A DNA stretch of 64,000 nt, from assembly GCF_000143415.4 (NCBI RefSeq), contig NW_003314402.1, positions 11,804 through 75,803 of the forward strand, read 5' to 3'. Of the stretch, positions 44,682 through 56,864 are shown in pieces (the first letter of the stretch is position 1; each line of letters starts with the position of its first letter). The notes beneath the pieces are model-generated. The model was given only the letters and a program-made list of their open reading frames with translations, had not been told where the DNA came from and did not search any database. Source of the stretch: Selaginella moellendorffii (lineage: Eukaryota; Streptophyta; Lycopodiopsida; Selaginellales; Selaginellaceae). A program made the translations under genes and the position numbers.

Positions 44682-46082
44682 ATGGAAAATCTCCAAGAGG
44701 ATGTGTTGACGCTTATTCTGAGTAAGCTTGAGGATCTGAGTGACCTTTGCAGCTGTGCCGGTGTGGCCAAATTCTTTCACAGGCTCCACTGGCCTGTACT
44801 GGTGCTGAGAAGAACCCACCATGACGAAGAAAGAATGGCCAGATTGGTAATTGGTGCTCTAAGCAGTAGGCACATGAATGGATTGCAAAAGCTAGTCATC
44901 AAGTCTGAGCAGGAAAACATAGGGGTAGAAAAGAAGGACTGGTTGATGCTGAAAAAATCTCAAGGCTCGCTCCGCACTCTAGAGCTCAATGGTTGCTTTA
45001 ATGTCCCCGATTTGTGGGGAGTCATACACGGGTTTCCGAAGCTTTCAATCCTAAAACTCAAGAACAACGCCTTTAGAACTCCTCGAAGCACTCTTCCCAT
45101 ATCACTCCCAGGGCTCACCACAGTTTCCATAATCAAGAGTTACTACATCAATGACATCCAAGCTTTGGTGAGGGCATGTCGTGCATCTCTCGAGACACTA
45201 CGAGTGGAGTGCGAATCCCACATCGAGACCATGGATCTGAGCATCACCGACTGCCCCAAGCTAGAAGAGTTGGTGATCGAGGGATTGCCTGAGAACAAGG
45301 TGATAGTGGAGGGTTGCAGCAAGCTCGAGGGGTTGAGCTTCACTTGGGTAAGTAGCATCCGCGTCTCAAACTCATGCTTGGCTCTCATCCAGGAGCTGGA
45401 GCTCTGGGAGATCGACAAGCTCCGCAACAATCACCTCTATAGTATCTTATCTGCTTGTCCGATGCTCCAGACTCTCCAGCTTTCTGGAGGCGAAGCTTTG
45501 AAATCTCCGGTTGTGATCAGTTGCCCCACAATAACGAGCTTGAATTACGCTCGGAAAGATAGCAGGTGTCCAGATTTCCACGATCAACTGCTGTTGGAGC
45601 CTCACGTTTTGCGGATTGAGTGTCCGAGTCTGCAGAAGTTAAAAATCAGTGGGGACTGTTGTGTTGTGGCAGATTTTGATGTGAATATACCTGAAGTTAC
45701 TATTGCGGAAAGGTGGGGGTACCAGAATGTGAAGAAAGTTTTGTGTTTGAGCAAGAGTGTTTTACACTTGGATATAAGCAAACTAAATATGAGGGCTGAA
45801 GATTACGCTCGTCAGAGCCCGGGGAAAAGTGAGATACGATTGAGTGTATTCTATCAGCTGCTGCAGGAGAGCTTGGAATTGAGAAGTATTAGAATGGATC
45901 TAGGTGATCCGCATGAAACGGCACCTATTCAAAAGTTTTTGAGCTCGTTTTTTATTGCCCATCCATGTCTAGAGAGCGTGACAACATCTACAAATTATTG
46001 GGAAGCCTTGCAAGAGATTAAAAGACCAGATTTTTATTGCGAAAAGAAATCTGAAGACCACGTTGTAATTCATCGAGCATAA
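44682..46082 (+). CDS. F-box/LRR protein
   Basis: Probable substrate receptor of an SCF ubiquitin ligase. Single exon, 466 aa, ATG 44682 with a telo-box TAGGGTTT at 44671-44678 in the leader. The F-box is at residues 4-38 (starting LQEDVLTLILSKL, with LCSCAGVAKFF). The rest is made of degenerate LRR-type units (L-x-x-L-x-L repeats, e.g. SLRTLELNGC, PKLEELVIEGLP). The C-terminus ends in short His/Arg residues without a kelch or FBD signature that I can identify. Plant F-box/LRR genes expand quickly, and a truncated copy lies right downstream. The target is unknown. Confidence 0.85.
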   Translation: MENLQEDVLTLILSKLEDLSDLCSCAGVAKFFHRLHWPVLVLRRTHHDEERMARLVIGALSSRHMNGLQKLVIKSEQENIGVEKKDWLMLKKSQGSLRTLELNGCFNVPDLWGVIHGFPKLSILKLKNNAFRTPRSTLPISLPGLTTVSIIKSYYINDIQALVRACRASLETLRVECESHIETMDLSITDCPKLEELVIEGLPENKVIVEGCSKLEGLSFTWVSSIRVSNSCLALIQELELWEIDKLRNNHLYSILSACPMLQTLQLSGGEALKSPVVISCPTITSLNYARKDSRCPDFHDQLLLEPHVLRIECPSLQKLKISGDCCVVADFDVNIPEVTIAERWGYQNVKKVLCLSKSVLHLDISKLNMRAEDYARQSPGKSEIRLSVFYQLLQESLELRSIRMDLGDPHETAPIQKFLSSFFIAHPCLESVTTSTNYWEALQEIKRPDFYCEKKSEDHVVIHRA

Positions 46083-46139
46083 TAGTAATGTTTATTCTTA
46101 TTTTTTTTAAATTAGAAATAAAAAGAAATGTGTAGAAAG

Positions 46140-46710
46140 AATGGCCAAGCAAAGAAGCACTGAAGAAATCTGAAGGCACTTTAGCTCAATGGTTGTTGTT
46201 ATGTTCCCAATTTATGGTGAAAGTTTTCAAGCCTAAAAATCAAGAACATTAGGAATCCTCCATTATTATTACCAGCATTTCTATAGTATTTGAACATCCA
46301 ATCTTTGGCAATGGCGTGTTGTGGAGGCAGGGTGATAGTGGAGGCCTGAGGTTCTCGAAAGCACTCAAACTCATGCTTGCCTCTCATCCAGGAGTTCCGC
46401 AAGCTAAGTAACAATCATCTCTATAGTATCTTATCTGAAAGGAAAAGATTTGAAATCTCGGGTTATATTTCGTTGCCCCACACTTGCTAGCTTGAATTAC
46501 GGACTTTGAAGTTCACGGCGATTTAGTGCTGAAGAAGCCGCTTCACGTTTTGCAGATTGATGCCGGAGCCGGGATTGCTATGTTGTGGTAAACTTCGATG
46601 TGGATATAGCTGAAGCTACCATTGAGGAAAAGTTGCGGACGAGCATGTGAAATTGTGCAAGAGCGTTTTGCCGATATAAGAGATTATGGTGCTGGAAGGG
46701 CACGTTGATC
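46140..46710 (+). pseudogene. Truncated copy of the F-box/LRR gene
   Basis: It shares with 44950-45720, in order: the CTCAATGGTTG stretch, AATCTTTGGCAATGGCGTG, GGTGATAGTGGAGG, CATGCTTGCCTCTCATCCAGGAG, CAATCATCTCTATAGTATCTTATCTG and later parts. Many deletions and frame breaks; no F-box part. Confidence 0.8.
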
Positions 46711-46780
46711 TCCTTCACATTCTTTTTAAACTACTAAACGCTGTATTATTATTTAGGATTTTAGTTAAGTTTTACTAAAG

Positions 46781-46850
46781 GCACCTTGTACAAATCAAGC
46801 ACTCCCATCTTTTTTGGTATGTCGGTGCTAATCACAACCCCTTCTAGCAT
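46781..46850 (-). pseudogene. Fragment of the LC8 gene
   Basis: Matches the first coding exon of the LC8 gene (43640-43707), including ACAAATCAAG, ATGTCGGTGCT(A)ATCACA and the TCTAGCAT start codon position, with a deletion in the middle. It lies in the same orientation relative to neighbouring S9 and F-box copies. Confidence 0.75.
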
Positions 46851-47185
46851 ATCTTTTCTTCCTTTCACTTAAACATTGAGATCTTGAGAGTTAAAGTTAC
46901 TTACTGCACACTGTTATACATGTTTTGAGGCCGAGAAAGAAAAGCCTCCAAACTGCTTCCATCATTAAGAACTGATTGAGCCACTGCTGCTTACTGAGTA
47001 GTTTCTCCGGCACTTGAGAGCGTTTAACTCTAGCACTTCCTATCCCTTTCATTTATCTCTCTTCTTGATTACTTTCGAGCACTTCACTTTTTTCTTCCAC
47101 CAGCATTGACGTAGATAGTTTGCTGATAGATACTACTCACTTGACTTGCCTTGAGCTTCTTCTCAAAAAGAAAAACTTTGCACTT

Positions 47186-50100
47186 TTCTTAAATGGAGGG
47201 ACCGGACGAGGGACCGGAATGTTGACATACGCAGGGACTATTTTATCAGCCGGGAAATACCCGCCAACCGTGCACGCAAAGAACATCTCATGCTCCAGAG
47301 AATGCTTAATGGTCTCGGCCTGAAACACGAGAGCTTAGAATATTATTCGAGTTTTATAGCACTTGTGACTCCAAACCTTTCGGAACCCGTGCTGCTCGCC
47401 TTCGTATTCCACCAACGCGACTGTTACGCCTTTCGACTTATGTGCTTCATAAATCATGGGAGATTGTTTCGCCGGTACCACCTACACAGCGTTAAGACCT
47501 GTAAAGTCTACGTCTGATCGTGCTCACCACCTTTGAGGGAAAAAAGCACGAGATTTTAGAGTCTTTAGATATGAGTGAGGGGAAGCCGAGACAAACGAAC
47601 CAACAAGCTTGCCTATGTAGTGCTTCTCGTATTTGTGGGACACGCGAGGCCTTTCAAATCATTTATGGCACCATTCCAGCAGCAGCAAGGGCGGACGCTA
47701 GAATGAGCGCGATCGCGACCAGGTAAGCTCCAAGAGAACGAGCTAGCCTTTCTTTTCTTGCCTGTTCTTAGGCGAGCTAGCCGACGATGACGACGCAATG
47801 ATCCTCACAGATCCTAAAATGCGAAGGTCGGAGATACCGTGGCAAGTTTAAAGCCGGGGCTTCTTTGGCGCACGTGAATTTTGTTTTTTCAAGTTCTCTA
47901 ACGATGGGAAGGCCAGTGCGGCTTGAGAAGTGTAACCTCCTGCAGAACCCCCGTCTATACACGTTCGATGTCCATCTGCTTCACCAAAAGTTGCCTGAAA
48001 CAACCCATAAGCTGCGAGATCGAAAAGGAAATTAGAAACAAGCCACTGCTCACCAGGCTGGATGCACAGCGGACCCAATCAGCTACATCCACAATTCCAT
48101 TAGCCTTTCCCTGTATCTCCTCCCGTAACCTTCCAATGCACAAAAGCATGCTGCTTTTGTGCATGAAGAAAAATATGAAGAAAAATAATAGTGCGAAGGA
48201 ACATATCAAACGTGTACTTCCGCCATAGTTTACGTCGGAAAAAGCCCAGCCTCCAAAACTGGATATTCAACTGCAAGGTCGTGTCCGACTCTACCGTAGG
48301 CCCGCCTGTGGAAACAACACAAACGTTGCTGAGAATTCCCTGGAAATGCGGGATGTTTCGGACCGTGAGCACGCACTAGAAGTGGAGGTTTCTCTTCCGG
48401 CAGTCAGCATTGAATGGCGGATAGAAGTTGGCCTCCTGAGTACTTCAGTAAGAAACTCGACGATCCGTGAATGTAATCTCGGTATTTATCTAGATCAGTG
48501 CTTCTGACGACCAGCTGATTGAACCAGAACCTGTATCAAGTTAGACATCAGTTTGCAATCTCATCACACTGAAAGAAGAAGAAGAAGAAGGAAACACTTG
48601 TACCTTGACAATGGACATTGGATGCCTTGGAGACCCAGCACTCATGAACAAGGTGTCACCAATCACTAGCAACAAAATAGCCAGCTCTAACAGATTAAAA
48701 GAAAGGAATGGTTCTTCGTATTAGCACACCAGATCATAGATGGAAGTGAACGGGGTTTCCACTGGATGGACGGCCGTGGAAGGAAAATTGTCCTCCATCG
48801 CCAACCTTGAATATCCTCGTTGCCTGCAACGCGAAGTTACTATTAATTTCAACAATGTATCGAAACGGCACCTGTATGTGTTCCACGAGAAGATTCATAG
48901 AATTCATAGGAACTGTTGCCAAAATTCCATGCCGGTCTTGTAAATTCCGCGTCTAGAGAGTACAATGGCTCGCTTTTGTTCTTGCGTTCACACTGACAAA
49001 AGAGAAGCAAAACATTGACAAATACTGAGATATTTACGCTTCACAGTCATAAAGCAATGTGTTTACCCAAGGATATACGTTCCAAAATCCATTCTCTCTG
49101 TCACATACAAAGAAAAGCTCCCCTGAAAACCAAGGCTTCTCTTCCACACTTACAATGTTACGAATGAATGAATACCTTGGGATGACCATTTAGGCTCTCA
49201 CACCGCCTTCTCCAGCAATATATGCCTTGTCGCTGCAACAAATAGTCGACAATCACTTTAAGAAAAAAAAAGAACGAAGGCTTACCCGTGTTTGACCAAC
49301 GTAGAGAGAAGTAGCATCCCAAGGCATGATTGGATGAGACCACTCAATCCACCCTATATTAGAACCATCGGGACTCAGTCTAGGAAAAGTATAAAAGTAA
49401 TTCCCGGTGATAAGAACTTCCGGCTCTGTATCTTCGAAAAACCGAGACTACACGACGAACTTACCAGCCGGATCGCTACTCTTAAGATCCACGCTGACTA
49501 TTTCATGCACCGGTTCCTTTCAATGCCTATGATCTACAAACATGGAAGATCAGAGTTATCTGTTCATCACAAGCAAAGGAAAGAAAAGAACTTATCACAA
49601 CTTGATAAATCGACCTCGATCCATCAGCATAGCAGACGAGAGGACCTCCATAGTCTGGAGTGATAGGAACCGGCAAACGTTTCGTGGATCACAGCTCTAG
49701 CATCAATGCATGGGAAGATCACACAGGAAAAAAGAAATCTGGTCGGAAAGATTGGCACTGCAAACGCTAGATGTCCAAACTCATTGGCGATGGTCTGGAC
49801 ATCAAATCTAGGAGGAGTGATTTCTTCCACTCCACCACTTTCATTCTTTTTCACAAGACAGAAAGAAAGAGAAGCAAAGAACTCAAACGAGAAAATGCGC
49901 TCGCAAGAAGATATCTGAAACACTTACCCTCCTTCCACTGGCCTCCGTTCGTGAGGAGATTCTCAAGGTGGCAGTCGAGATAGCAATGGCAGTCGAAGAG
50001 CATGCCTTCTGAAGGTGGCAGTCGAAGAACATGCTTTCTTTTCCAACATTGCGCACTGAGATCTTCTCTTCTCGAGTGCAGCGATGGCGGAGGGCAAGAA

Positions 50101-50203
50101 GAAGGACAAGGCGCAAGCTCCATTCGCACCTGAAAATCCCCTCTCACCGCTGAGCACGCCGCGAGGGCTGCGCCTTTGCGGATTCGGGATCGAGAGATCT
50201 TCT
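47186..50203 (-). pseudogene. S9 alpha/beta-hydrolase pseudogene, nearly full length
   Basis: Exon-by-exon similarity to the intact gene at 51183-54294: last exon near 47190-47310, then 47370-47480, nucleophile exon near 47850-48000 (G-G-S-A-G-G kept), and further exons through 49915, which matches exon 2. Frames are broken at many points and splice sites are lost. Exon 1 (50084-50203) is present but on the opposite strand, with its own ATG and a GTAAGTGA donor. Confidence 0.85.
50084..50203 (+). pseudogene. Inverted exon 1 of the S9 hydrolase pseudogene
   Basis: Reads from ATG 50084 a 40-residue peptide starting MAEGKKKDKAQAPF, which aligns with the [13 protein letters not shown] start of the intact protein through LRLGGF. 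It is on the plus strand while the rest of the pseudogene is on the minus strand. Three GGCAGTCGA(G/A) words at 49971, 49989 and 50018 lie at the apparent breakpoint. Confidence 0.75.
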
Positions 50204-50210
50204 GTAAGTG

Positions 50211-50663
50211 AGCATAATCTAAATATCAAATATACCCGATTTGGGCATATGCATGACAAAAAGAGGATCTGGAATCAGATAAAAAAAAATATTTGCTTTA
50301 CATGATCGTGTTGTGAGTACACTCCAAGCTTTGTCTTCCATGCAACAGGATCTCGATCAAGATAAGCTCGTTCCGGGCATATGCTGTCATCATAACTGAC
50401 CACTAGAAAACATATTCTTGGCGTGGATGAAAACGTTTTTCTGCAGCCCTTTCGGTCTGAAACCCTCTCCCAAGTCCTTGGATTTTATTGCAAGTGGTTG
50501 GTGAGCATTCCCCATTTTGTTGATTTGAGCAAAGATCTAAACCTTTTTCCTCTAATCTTGCTACAAAACATTGATTTTAAATACTTTGTATAGATAAAAA
50601 ATGACAGTATAATTGCATGGTGGTAGATCACACTTGGCACAGTCTGCAATGCATGCTGAACCA
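50211..50663. other. Spacer upstream of the secreted-protein gene
   Basis: No gene seen; 5' flank of the small secreted protein gene. Confidence 0.6.
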
Positions 50664-50670
50664 TATAAAT
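50664..50670 (+). promoter_or_regulatory. TATA box of the small secreted-protein gene
   Basis: TATAAAT lies 62 bp before the start codon, leaving room for a leader of about 30 bases. Confidence 0.6.
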
Positions 50671-50725
50671 ATGAATCAAACCTAGGCTCAAAGCAAGCAT
50701 ACAATTTGAAAGTTCTCATCTCACC

Positions 50726-51112
50726 ATGAAGGCTGCTCTAGTGTTTCTTGTGCTTGTATTCAAGGTTACTTTGTCTTCTTCAAGGAGGGAGCTCTTGTCC
50801 GTCCGTGGAGTTCATGAACAGCAGGATCCACTAGCTTCTGATTCTCTTTTGCCTTCTTTTGGAGAAGATGGTGATGATCTTCAGCAAGGCAAGCACATGA
50901 AGCAGAACGACAATGGCAACAACATCAACATCAATATCAACTTCAAGTGTAATGGTGATGATCATGTAGATTCAAAGAATGAGAACAAGGAGAAGGATGG
51001 CAAGAGCAAGGAGGAACACAAGGAAGACAAGGATGACAAGAGGGAGGAGAAGAAAGGAAAGGACATGGATGACAAGAGCAAGGAGAAGGACGAAACGAGA
51101 GTGTTTCCCTAG
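50726..51112 (+). CDS. Small secreted Lys/Asp/Glu-rich protein, unrecognised
   Basis: Intact 128-aa frame, single exon. Residues 1-20 form a signal peptide (MKAALVFLVLVFKV followed by small residues), then a dibasic RR. The middle has an Asn/Ile-rich stretch (N-I-N-I-N-I-N-F) with one Cys. The last 50 residues are almost only Lys, Glu, Asp, Ser and Gly and would be disordered. TATA box at the expected distance and AATAAA at about 51136-51141 support a real gene. It may be a cell-wall or apoplastic protein, or a precursor of a small peptide; no family is recognised. It ends 70 bp from the convergent hydrolase gene. Confidence 0.65.
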   Translation: MKAALVFLVLVFKVTLSSSRRELLSVRGVHEQQDPLASDSLLPSFGEDGDDLQQGKHMKQNDNGNNINININFKCNGDDHVDSKNENKEKDGKSKEEHKEDKDDKREEKKGKDMDDKSKEKDETRVFP

Positions 51113-51182
51113 AAAATGTAATCCAAAGGAGAAGGAATAAAAGCTCCAGACTCTAAGCACGAGTCGCTTTTGCATCCTTCAC

Positions 51183-54100
51183 TTACTTGGAGGGAAAATT
51201 ATCGACATGAACGGGATCTATCTTATCAGCCGGAAGAAACCCTCCAATTAAACGTGCAAAGAAGAGCATCTCTTGTTCCAGTGTGTACTTGATATTTTCA
51301 GCCTGCAATGGACACGGGAAATACAATTCAAAACGGAAGAATTTGATTCTAGCGTACCTTTCGGAAGCCATGCTGCTCGCCTTCGTATTCCACCAGTGCA
51401 ACCGGGATGCCTTTGGACTTCACGGCTTCGTAAATCATACGAGCTTGGTTCGGCGGCACCACCTGCATTGTCGCAGTTTAGAAACGCAAAGCTTTTGCTG
51501 TTTACTCGTACCTTGTCATCGAGCCCTTGAAACAGAATAAGCGGGCACGAGAAACGCTCGGGATAGTGAATTGGAGAGCGGTCGTGGAAGGCTTTGGAAT
51601 CTCCTGTAACGACACACGACTTTAGAGAGACAACTGGGAAAGAAATACGCAACGAACCGATAAGGGAAGTCAGGTAGCGTGACTCAAATTTGTGAGTATC
51701 CGTCATAAGGGACTCCAGATCACTCACCTGAAGCATTCACAGGATTAAAGATCACCCAGGAGAAAATAAAATGTACCCCATAGAGAGAAGCACCGGCTTT
51801 AAACGTATCGCGAAAGGCCAGTGCGGCTAGTGTAGTATAACCCCCCGCTGAACGACCATCTATACAGAGCCGACTTTCATCAACCTCACCAGAGGCTACC
51901 TGAAGGTTGAAAGATCAAACAACAGAGCAGAAAAAGGGAGAATAGTTACCAGATGTGATGCACAGCTGCAGCAATCACCAACGTCCACGATTCCCCACTT
52001 TCCATTCAGCCTTTCCCTGTATTGTCTCCCGTAACCTTCACAGACGAATATCAGTTCCCATGGAATAAAATCAAATCAATGATACCTGTACTTCCGCCAT
52101 AGTTTACGTCCGCAAAAGCCCAGCCACGACTTGTCCAAAATTGAATGGCTAACTGCAAGGTTGTGTCCGACTCCGCCGTAGGTCCACCTGTGCAAGACAA
52201 AAACATTAGAACGCTCCTTATGGATCGAAAATGAATTAGACCGTGAGATCGCACTAGAAGCGGAGGCTTCTCTTCCGGCGGGGCTTCGTAGTCTCCATTA
52301 GATGGTGGATAGAAGTTGACGAATGCAGTCTCCCCAGGAACTTCAGTAGGGAACTCGATAATCCTTGGAACACTGATGTACTCTTGATATTTATCTAAGT
52401 CCATTGCTTCTGAGGACCAGATGATTGAACCAGGATCTGCGTCCGAGTTTTTCAGATCCATCTGTTCATTAAGCATGAATTTCAAATGGTCAAGACTAAA
52501 AACAATCTAATACCTTTACGATAGAAACTGGATGCTTTGGAGACCCAGCACTCATTAGTAAGGTGTCACCACTTACTGCCTGCAGACATTGTAAGTGACA
52601 AAGAAGCAGTGGCTCTTGAAAACATCATACCAGATTATAAATTGCATCGAACGGGGTTTCTACTGGATAGATGGACCTAGAAGGAGATATATCCACTATC
52701 GCTAACCGTGAATTTCCACGTTCCCTGGAAAAGAAAAAACAAAAAAAACAAAAAATCGCAGGGTCACTCTCGGTTAAGGAAAATCCAAGCACCACCTATA
52801 TGTGCAGATAATACGTGTTCCTAAAGAAGAATTAAAGAATCCGTAGGAACTGTTGCCAAAGATCCATGCCGGTCTTGTAAATTCCGCGTCTAGAGAGTAC
52901 ACCGGCTCGCATTTGTTCTCGCTTTCAACCTGGTCAAGGCGATATATAGTGCTCCACAGATAGAAAAGAATGTGCCTACCCAATGATACAGGTTCCAAAA
53001 ACCTCTTCCTCTGTCAGATGCAAAGAAGAGTTCCCCTGAAACCAAAAATTAATGTTTCAGAGACAATGCACAAAGTTCAGATACCTTCGGGAGACCATTT
53101 AGGTTCTGTAACAGCTTCTTTTGCACCGTCGTTTCCAGCTACACAAACTCTTTTTGTTATTTTCCTGCAGGCAACGCCTTTAGAAAGGAAAAAAGAGCAA
53201 AAACACTAACCCGTCTTTGCCGATGTCGCCAACGTAGAGATAAGTAGAGTCCCAAGGCATGTTTGGATGGGACCATTCAATCCAGGCTAGCTTACGGCCG
53301 TCGGGACTCAGTCTGGGAAAAGCATAAAAATCATTCCCAGAGACGAGAACTTCCGGTTCTGCAGAAAACCACCGATGTACACAGATGAACAAATGCCTGC
53401 TGAGAATCCAAGGAACTTACCAGCAAGAGCGGTACTTTTCAGATCAACGCTAACTATATCATTCACCGGTTCCTTTCCTTGTCTATGATCTACAAAACAT
53501 TAGAAACAGCAATGCACTGCAAAGAAACTTGAAAATCCATTGTGAGTACCTTCACGAACAGTGATATATCGACCTCGACTAATATCGAACCTCCCATCAG
53601 CATAGCGTACAACTGGACCTTCATAAGCTGGGGTAAGAGGAACCGGAGAACGCTCTGTCCATCACAGCTCTAAAATCAGAAAGATACATAGGAAAAAGAA
53701 GGAAAAAAAGCTTAGCTTACCTCCAATCAAAGACTGCCTGTAAAGACGCTGATCGGAGAAGTTTGAGAACACAGCGGTCTCTCCCTCCACTGTAAATGCT
53801 CCGCCACCATACTCATGGACGGTGGAACGAACATTAAATCCAGAAGGAGTGATATCTTCCACTCGCCCATTCCCATCCTTCTTTACAAGAACGCATCGCC
53901 TGTAAACAAGGAAGAAAATCCTCATTTCTAAGCGCTAGAGATCTTTGTAGAGAAAATGAAAATGCATGCTCTCAACTGAGAAAAACTAGAGTGTTCCTTG
54001 CAATGCTGATGCTATAGACGCCTACCCGGCTTCCGCTGGCCTTCCTTCCACGCAGAGAAGATTTCCATTCGCATCGGTCGCGAACCCTCCAAGGCGCAGT

Positions 54101-54294
54101 GATGCTCCCGACACGACCTCGGCGGTGAAGGGAGATTTCCAGGAGCCGAATGGAGCTTGCGTCTTTTTCTTGCTATCATCCGCCATCGCCGCGCTCCCTG
54201 CGAAGGACCTCGCGACCACAAACCTAAATATTGCGCTCCTCGCCGGAGGGGAAATAGTTCTAGGAAATAACGAGGAAGAACACATCGTGCTCAT
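51183..54294 (-). CDS. Prolyl oligopeptidase family (S9) alpha/beta-hydrolase, acylaminoacyl-peptidase-like
   Basis: Eighteen exons (first 54026-54294, last 51183-51302), 2118 nt, 705 aa, every junction in frame with introns of about 40-150 bp. An N-terminal stretch of about 35 residues, rich in Ser/Arg/Ala without acids, looks like a plastid or mitochondrial transit peptide (alternative start at MADDSKKK). Residues 60-430 form a beta-propeller-like region (e.g. [15 protein letters not shown]). The C-terminal catalytic domain has G-R-S-A-G-G with nucleophile Ser 553, GLDDKVVP with the Asp at 629/630 and the EGEQHGF His 662, a complete triad. It matches plant stromal-type S9 hydrolases of the acylaminoacyl peptidase kind, which cleave short or acylated peptides. 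The best preserved of three copies. Confidence 0.92.
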
Positions 54295-56174
54295 TCTTGC
54301 TATAGCTAGTACCAAATATTTAGGGCATTGTCGCTAGCTACCGTGGAATCCGCTCTAACTTTGATCTAGCATAGCTGGAGGAGATTCACTTATTCTACGT
54401 GAAAGCTTTTTAAGATGTTTTCTTGGATGATTCGCATTCTTATTTTGCTACAACGATCATGGAGGTTTCTTTCGCTTGTAGAACACTTCAGGGGTCTTCC
54501 AATGGGGCGCATTGCAACGCCATGATTGAGAATGATTACCAGGATTGCAACTATTATGAGATGCAGTTCTTCATCATGGCGAAAGAAAGCAAGTGTGGAA
54601 ACTCTTGAAGAAATGAAGAGACACACATTTTTATAGGGATTAGTTTGTTCTATACAAGAAAGAAGCTATGACGCCGTGCTGGCCTGTTTGATTGAGTTGG
54701 ACATTGCTTCAGTTGGTCAAAATCTTTAGTCAAAAACACTGCTTAAGTCAACGGCACTGTAACATTCCGTCAGATCCATTCAAAACACTATGTTTGTGCT
54801 ACTTACCCATATCTTTCGTGCCTGGAGCTCTCTGTTCAAAGTCATCAGGCACAATCTTCCTAAGCACTTCTTAGTGTGATCATATTCTTCTTCCATGTTT
54901 TTCTCTCCATTAATGATTGTAAAATACATCTTGCTGTTGGGAAAGGCTTGTCTTCCTGGAAGATCTTGCACAACGCCTCCACTAAGAGGGAGTTCATGCT
55001 ACTGTGACAATTTCATCTATATGTAGAAGCCCCAAGCCTCATCCATCATCCTCATCTTGGTTGTAACCACATCTCCTTGTAAAGGAAAAGTATCCTTTAA
55101 TGAAGCAATTTTGTCTTCATTAATCATCAAAGGCTTTAGCCTTTATAAGCATTATATGCTATAGATAAATTTTTATTCTTGAATTTTATGAATTTATATT
55201 AATTCAGATACATAACCATGCATGTTTTGCCTATGCATTGACAATTGTATAACAAAATTTAATAATATATCAATATGTCAAAATTTAGTAGCTCAAAGAA
55301 GAATAAAGATTGCTTTCTATTAATTAATAATTTTTGGTGGTTCAATTGCATGTTAAAAATTGATGTCATTATTTCGGTGGTCTATTTCATTGCAGTAAGA
55401 TTGTATGGTTTTAAATCAGTATTTTAGTAGTAAATTTGTATATGATAACTTGAAAATACTTCTTAAATTAAAGTTTTAATAATAAATTTACATAAAAGAT
55501 CAAAAATGTAGATATTGGATTAGAAGGCCAGCTCAAGATTTATTTGGAAACAAAACTTTTAACTATTACATATCATAAAATATATTTAAATATTCTAAAA
55601 ATATAGAATTAATTACTCCTTAAATTTTTTACTATCCTTAACAAAATTAAATTTTGATAAAAGCAAAATAAAAACGTTTTTAATAATGATAAGACTAAAT
55701 ACTTTAAAATATAAGAATTATATGGCTAAATATTTTACTCTTAACTTTTTATTATTAATTCCCTAATATCATTAATATATCATGATGATCCAAAATTTTA
55801 TTTTCTAAATAACATAAATTATATTTATGTGTAAAATTATTAATTTTATTGACAAATTAATAAATTTTATTCATCAACCTCTTCAGTATGAAGACATAAG
55901 TGTTTTCAATGATAATTATTTAAATCTCATACATATATCATTCAGTCCAATTACAAAATATGTTATATGTGATTACTAAAATATTATAAACTTAACTTAA
56001 GGAGTTGTGGAAAAAAGTTAGTCCAAAGATTAAACTTTATCTATTGAATTGTACTTTTAACTAGTGGGACTACTATTATAAAAATTTCATATTTCATTCA
56101 TATGTCATTCTTTGATTGATGGTCTTTTGCATCTCACCAACAACACATGACCGGATATTGCTTTTCCAGTTTCG
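54295..56174. other. Intergenic, AT-rich from about 55100
   Basis: No gene recognised. A 63-codon minus frame at 54780-54971 has a coding-like look but no call can be made. From 55100 to 56130 the DNA is strongly AT-rich. Confidence 0.6.
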
Positions 56175-56864
56175 TTCTTGAGCCGGTTTAGTTTGTCACT
56201 TACTTCAGTTCATTGGCAGGCTGCTAAACGGGTTCACCGGTATCTGGCTGATACTGTTGACTATGATCTTGTTTACAGGCACACCGGTGCTGAGACACTG
56301 ATCCTTCAAGCTTATGCTGATGCTGATTGGGCAAGTGACCAGGACTCAAGACACTCAACTACCGGGATCTGTTGTATCCTGAGCAGTGCACCAGTTTCCT
56401 GGACAAGCAAAAAACAAGCAACTATTGCTTTATCAAGTACTGAGGCAGAATATGTGGCAACATCTTTTGCTACTCGAGAAGTGGTTTGTTTACGTCATAT
56501 GCTGCATGAGCTCCACCAAGACCAACGTTCCCCAACGATGCTCTTTTGTGACAACAAGAGCGCTATTCAACTAGCTAAGAACCTGGTTTTTTATGCTCGG
56601 TCTAAACACATCGAGCTACAACATCATTTTATTCGGGAGAAGGTAGCTTCAGGAGAAATTCTACTTGAGTTTCTCCCGACTTCTCGACAGCTAGCAGATA
56701 TCTTCACCAAAGCTTTACCGGAGGGGCAGTTTGTCAAACTCCGAGATGTTTTGAACATCTCAGTGTTTGAATACCACGTAATGGTGCAGCTTCGAGGTAA
56801 GATCCTTGCAGACACCTGGAGATCATGCGTGGTCTCACTGGCTGGATATTTACCTAATGTGTAA
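56175..56864 (+). pseudogene. 3' end of a Ty1/copia pol (RNase H part)
   Basis: The frame encodes the end of a copia polyprotein: SRFSL...HWQAAKRVHRYL, the RNase H stretch with YADADWA, the STTG and SWTSKKQ segments, SSTEAEY, CDNKSA, and the terminal DIFTKALP. The start is cut off abruptly at AT-rich DNA. No gag, protease, integrase, RT or LTR is visible, so it is a fragment. Confidence 0.9.

Noticed and set aside
54780-54971. 63-codon minus frame with coding-like composition
   Set aside because: Too short, no neighbouring exons found, no recognised motif; could be a relic of a gene or element.
55100-56130. AT-rich block considered as a replication origin or centromeric satellite
   Set aside because: No repeat periodicity or known motif; only base composition is unusual.
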